DNA from: Chersky-840 sp963811775
Lineage (GTDB): Bacteria > Actinomycetota > Acidimicrobiia > Acidimicrobiales > UBA8190
Assembly (NCBI GenBank): GCA_963811775.1
Contig: CAWESO010000012.1
Coordinates: forward strand, 186,001-250,000
Reading direction: 5' to 3'
Length of the DNA stretch: 64,000 nt
The notes below the pieces were generated by a model. The model did not search any database. It had not been told where the DNA came from and was given only the letters and a program-made list of their open reading frames with translations. Every line of letters starts with the position of its first letter. Positions within the stretch are counted from its first letter, which is position 1. Below, one piece after another: positions 61,883 to 64,000 of this stretch. The position numbers were made by a program, and so were the translations under genes.

Positions 61883-62958
61883 TGGCCTGAACCTTCGCGC
61901 TTTGCGGACAAGCGCTGAGCGTCGACGTGACGGGCGGTGACGATGGGGAGATCCGCCGTGCCGAGCACGCCCGGGTCAGCGGCAACGATGGCTGGGATGG
62001 CGTTGACGGCGGGCATGGCCGTCGTGGTGCCGATGTCGAACGTCTCGAAGTCGTCTGGGGCGAAGGTCAACTTGAGATTGACGTTGGGTTCGCCGTCGAT
62101 CCGGAGGCGATACGCATGCAGGATCGGCCATGTGGGTTCGTCGATGTGCCCGAAGATGCTGCCAAGCCTCCACACCATGCGAAGCTCGGCCACGGAGTGG
62201 CCATCGACCGTGCCGCGCCACCTGGCGTCGAGGGCGGCAACGGTGCCGTCGGCGATGACCATGAACCCGAGGTCGCGGTCGCCGACGGCCACGGCGAGCG
62301 CCACGTCGAGCTCGATGGCGTCGAGCTCGACGCCGATGCCTCGAGCCATCGAGTCGAGGGTTTCTGGATAGTCCGGCTCGCTGCGCAGGAGGGCGCTCTT
62401 CACAGCGGCAGGATCGGCTGGGCCGCCGAACCCGTAGGCCTCCCACGTCCCCGCCGATCCGTACATGGCGCAGTCCAGGGATTCGAGGATCGAGATGCGC
62501 CGGACGTTGCGGCACATCGCAGTGGCGGCGAGGGCGAGCGTGGGCACGAACATCGGGTTCATCCCGGTGCCGACAAGCGTCGCGCCACCGGCAATGGCGG
62601 CGGAGCGGAGGCGCTCGCCGGCGTCGCCGGGGTAGTGCTCGCCGTTGACGAGACGGGCGGTGGTGACGACGTTGGTGCCTGCAACAAGGATCCGTTCGAG
62701 TTGGGCAATGTCGGGCCAGTGGGGCATGTAGACGACGCAATCGGCACCCAAGGCGAGCAGCGCGTCGATGTCGTCGGTGATTGTGACACCGACAGGGTCG
62801 CGACCAGCGATGACGCCGGCGTCCTGTCCGACCTTGTCGGCGCTGTGGCCGAAGACTCCGACCAGCTCGAGACGGGAGTCATCGAGGATGGCTCTCAACG
62901 CGGAGCGGCCCACGATGCCGGTCGTCCACTGCACGACTCGGATCGGGGCCCCCGTCAC
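61879..62958 (-). CDS. NAD(P)-binding dehydrogenase, dihydrodipicolinate-reductase/amine-dehydrogenase-like
   Basis: 359 residues. The N-terminal Rossmann fold starts IRVVQWTTGIVGRSALRAIL, with ELVGVFGHSADKVGQDAGVI carrying the ribose-contact region. The C-terminal domain resembles the amine dehydrogenase/2,4-diaminopentanoate-dehydrogenase-like group. GTG 62958 leaves a 32-base gap after the upstream P450; longer readings overlap that gene. Placed between two P450s, it likely oxidises or reduces a shared substrate, which is inference. Confidence 0.82.
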   Translation of the reverse strand: MTGAPIRVVQWTTGIVGRSALRAILDDSRLELVGVFGHSADKVGQDAGVIAGRDPVGVTITDDIDALLALGADCVVYMPHWPDIAQLERILVAGTNVVTTARLVNGEHYPGDAGERLRSAAIAGGATLVGTGMNPMFVPTLALAATAMCRNVRRISILESLDCAMYGSAGTWEAYGFGGPADPAAVKSALLRSEPDYPETLDSMARGIGVELDAIELDVALAVAVGDRDLGFMVIADGTVAALDARWRGTVDGHSVAELRMVWRLGSIFGHIDEPTWPILHAYRLRIDGEPNVNLKLTFAPDDFETFDIGTTTAMPAVNAIPAIVAADPGVLGTADLPIVTARHVDAQRLSAKREGSGQ

Positions 62959-62989
62959 AGGATCTCTTCGGGCGCGACTTGTGGCTGAT

Positions 62990-64000
62990 TCACGCGTCCC
63001 AAACCACGTCCAGGCGAGGCGGAGAGCGCAGGAGCGTGCCGGCAATGTAGGGCTCTTCGGCGTCGGGGTCGAGGCGCAGTCCGGGTAGTTCGCGCAGCAA
63101 GGCCCGGACCAGTGCCTCAGTCTCCATCTTGGCCAGGTGCTGACCCAGGCAGTTGTGGGCCTTGAGGCCGAAGCCGACGTGGGTCTGGCGGCGCCGCGTG
63201 AGGTCGAACACCTCGGGATCGGTCCATCGCCCCTCGTCGTGGTTGGCGGATCCGAGGCTCAGCAACAGGCTCGATCCCTCAGGTAGCTCGGTGCCGGCGA
63301 GCACGACGTCGCGGGTCGTGGAGCGAGGCGCGATCAGAAGTGGCGTCTCCCACCGGATGCCTTCGTCGACCGCGGCGCTGAACAGGCTCGGATCGGCGAC
63401 AAGCATGTCAAGCTGATCTCGTTGCGTGAGCAACGCCAGTAGCAATGACGACGACGAGCGGTAGGTGGTTTCTGCACCGGCGGGGAGCAACAACCGCAGG
63501 AACGAGAAGATCTCCTCGTTGGTGAGGCGCCCGCCGTCGTGCTCGGCGAAGGCGAGGATCGACATCATGTCCTCGGTCGGGACGCGCCGACGTTCGGCGA
63601 GCACTTCGGCGAACACGTCAGCCAGGGTCGCGGCCGCCCTTTCGGCTCGTTCCCAATCGACGCTCAGGGCGATCAGCTCGATCGCCAGGCGATGAAACAG
63701 CGGGAACATCTCCGGCGGCAGCCCGATGAGCCCGGCAATCGTCCGAACGGGGAACGTGAAGAGGATCCGGGAGACCAGCTCGGCGCGCCCCTCGTCGGCC
63801 AGCTCGGCCACCATCTCTTCAAGCAGGGGCTCGACGAGCTGTGTCTTCCACCCCTCCATGGCGCTGCGGGAGAACGCGTGCTGAAGGATGAGCCGATAGC
63901 CGCGGTGTTCGGGCGGATCCATCTCGATCAGCGACCGCCCCATCACCTGGCCGATCACGTCGGCGTAGGCAATCGAGCTGTAAGTGGCCGGGTCGCTCAG
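62990..64000 (-). CDS. Cytochrome P450, N-terminus outside the window
   Basis: At least 336 residues; the frame runs open to the window edge (LSDPATYSSIAYADVIGQVM). I-helix motif LRLLLPAGAETTYRSSSSLL, ExxR region AAVDEGIRWETPLLIAPRST, haem loop THVGFGLKAHNCLGQHLAKM with the Cys ligand. MDPPEHRGYRLILQHAFSRS is the usual C-helix region. Distinct in sequence from the downstream P450, so not a recent duplicate. Probably the first of the three co-transcribed genes in view. Confidence 0.93.
   Translation of the reverse strand: MSDPATYSSIAYADVIGQVMGRSLIEMDPPEHRGYRLILQHAFSRSAMEGWKTQLVEPLLEEMVAELADEGRAELVSRILFTFPVRTIAGLIGLPPEMFPLFHRLAIELIALSVDWERAERAAATLADVFAEVLAERRRVPTEDMMSILAFAEHDGGRLTNEEIFSFLRLLLPAGAETTYRSSSSLLLALLTQRDQLDMLVADPSLFSAAVDEGIRWETPLLIAPRSTTRDVVLAGTELPEGSSLLLSLGSANHDEGRWTDPEVFDLTRRRQTHVGFGLKAHNCLGQHLAKMETEALVRALLRELPGLRLDPDAEEPYIAGTLLRSPPRLDVVWDA

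Overview
The window is high-GC DNA with actinobacterial gene content: F420-type luciferase-like oxidoreductase, WS/DGAT lipid acyltransferases, steroid-type thiolase, several cytochromes P450, two TetR regulators, DUF2834 and a LAFTG cell-wall sorting signal. Frequent GTG/TTG starts and leaderless-looking promoters fit this. A member of the Acidimicrobiia or a related mycolic-acid-free actinobacterium is my best guess, but this is an inference from gene content because no rRNA or tRNA gene is present.

Region 1 (1-14 kb) is catabolic and enzymatic. It holds the tail of a flavin amine oxidase, a TetR regulator, a SnoaL-like protein, an LLM oxidoreductase, a sugar O-acetyltransferase, an unusual DinB plus DUF429-like fusion, a response regulator and three small enzymes. 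A coherent acyl-CoA group follows: an acyl-CoA synthetase and a FadA5-like thiolase on the minus strand, facing a Rieske oxygenase and a class III CoA-transferase on the plus strand. The last two each carry an apparent one-base frameshift at a C-run.

Region 2 (14-32 kb) is rich in secreted or surface proteins: a lipoprotein hydrolase, a seven-repeat LAFTG-anchored protein, a TolB-like propeller, a phosphoesterase and two small secreted proteins of one domain type. Between them lie a CrtI/PYROXD2-like oxidoreductase, a hormone-sensitive-lipase-type hydrolase, an amidohydrolase, and a DrrAB-type ABC exporter divergent from its likely TetR regulator. A Fic protein at 30.5 kb has two identical-arm 25-bp inverted repeats, 41 bp apart, over its promoter and start codon.

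Region 3 (33-60.5 kb) is a mosaic of mobile elements and gene remnants. It has two diverged IS110 elements with conserved flanks fitting bridge-RNA biology, a decayed group II intron split by an IS256-family element with an intact 8-bp target duplication, truncated VOC and WS/DGAT genes, and a tandem recombinase pair with one member internally deleted. Intact cargo includes a GHMP kinase, a methyltransferase, a two-domain secreted propeller protein, a lipid cluster (WS/DGAT, acyl-CoA ligase, SDR), a ThDP enzyme and a Na,K-ATPase-like P-type pump.

Region 4 (60.7-64 kb) is a minus-strand operon of two P450s around an NAD(P)-binding dehydrogenase, cut by the window end. No CRISPR array, rRNA or tRNA was seen.
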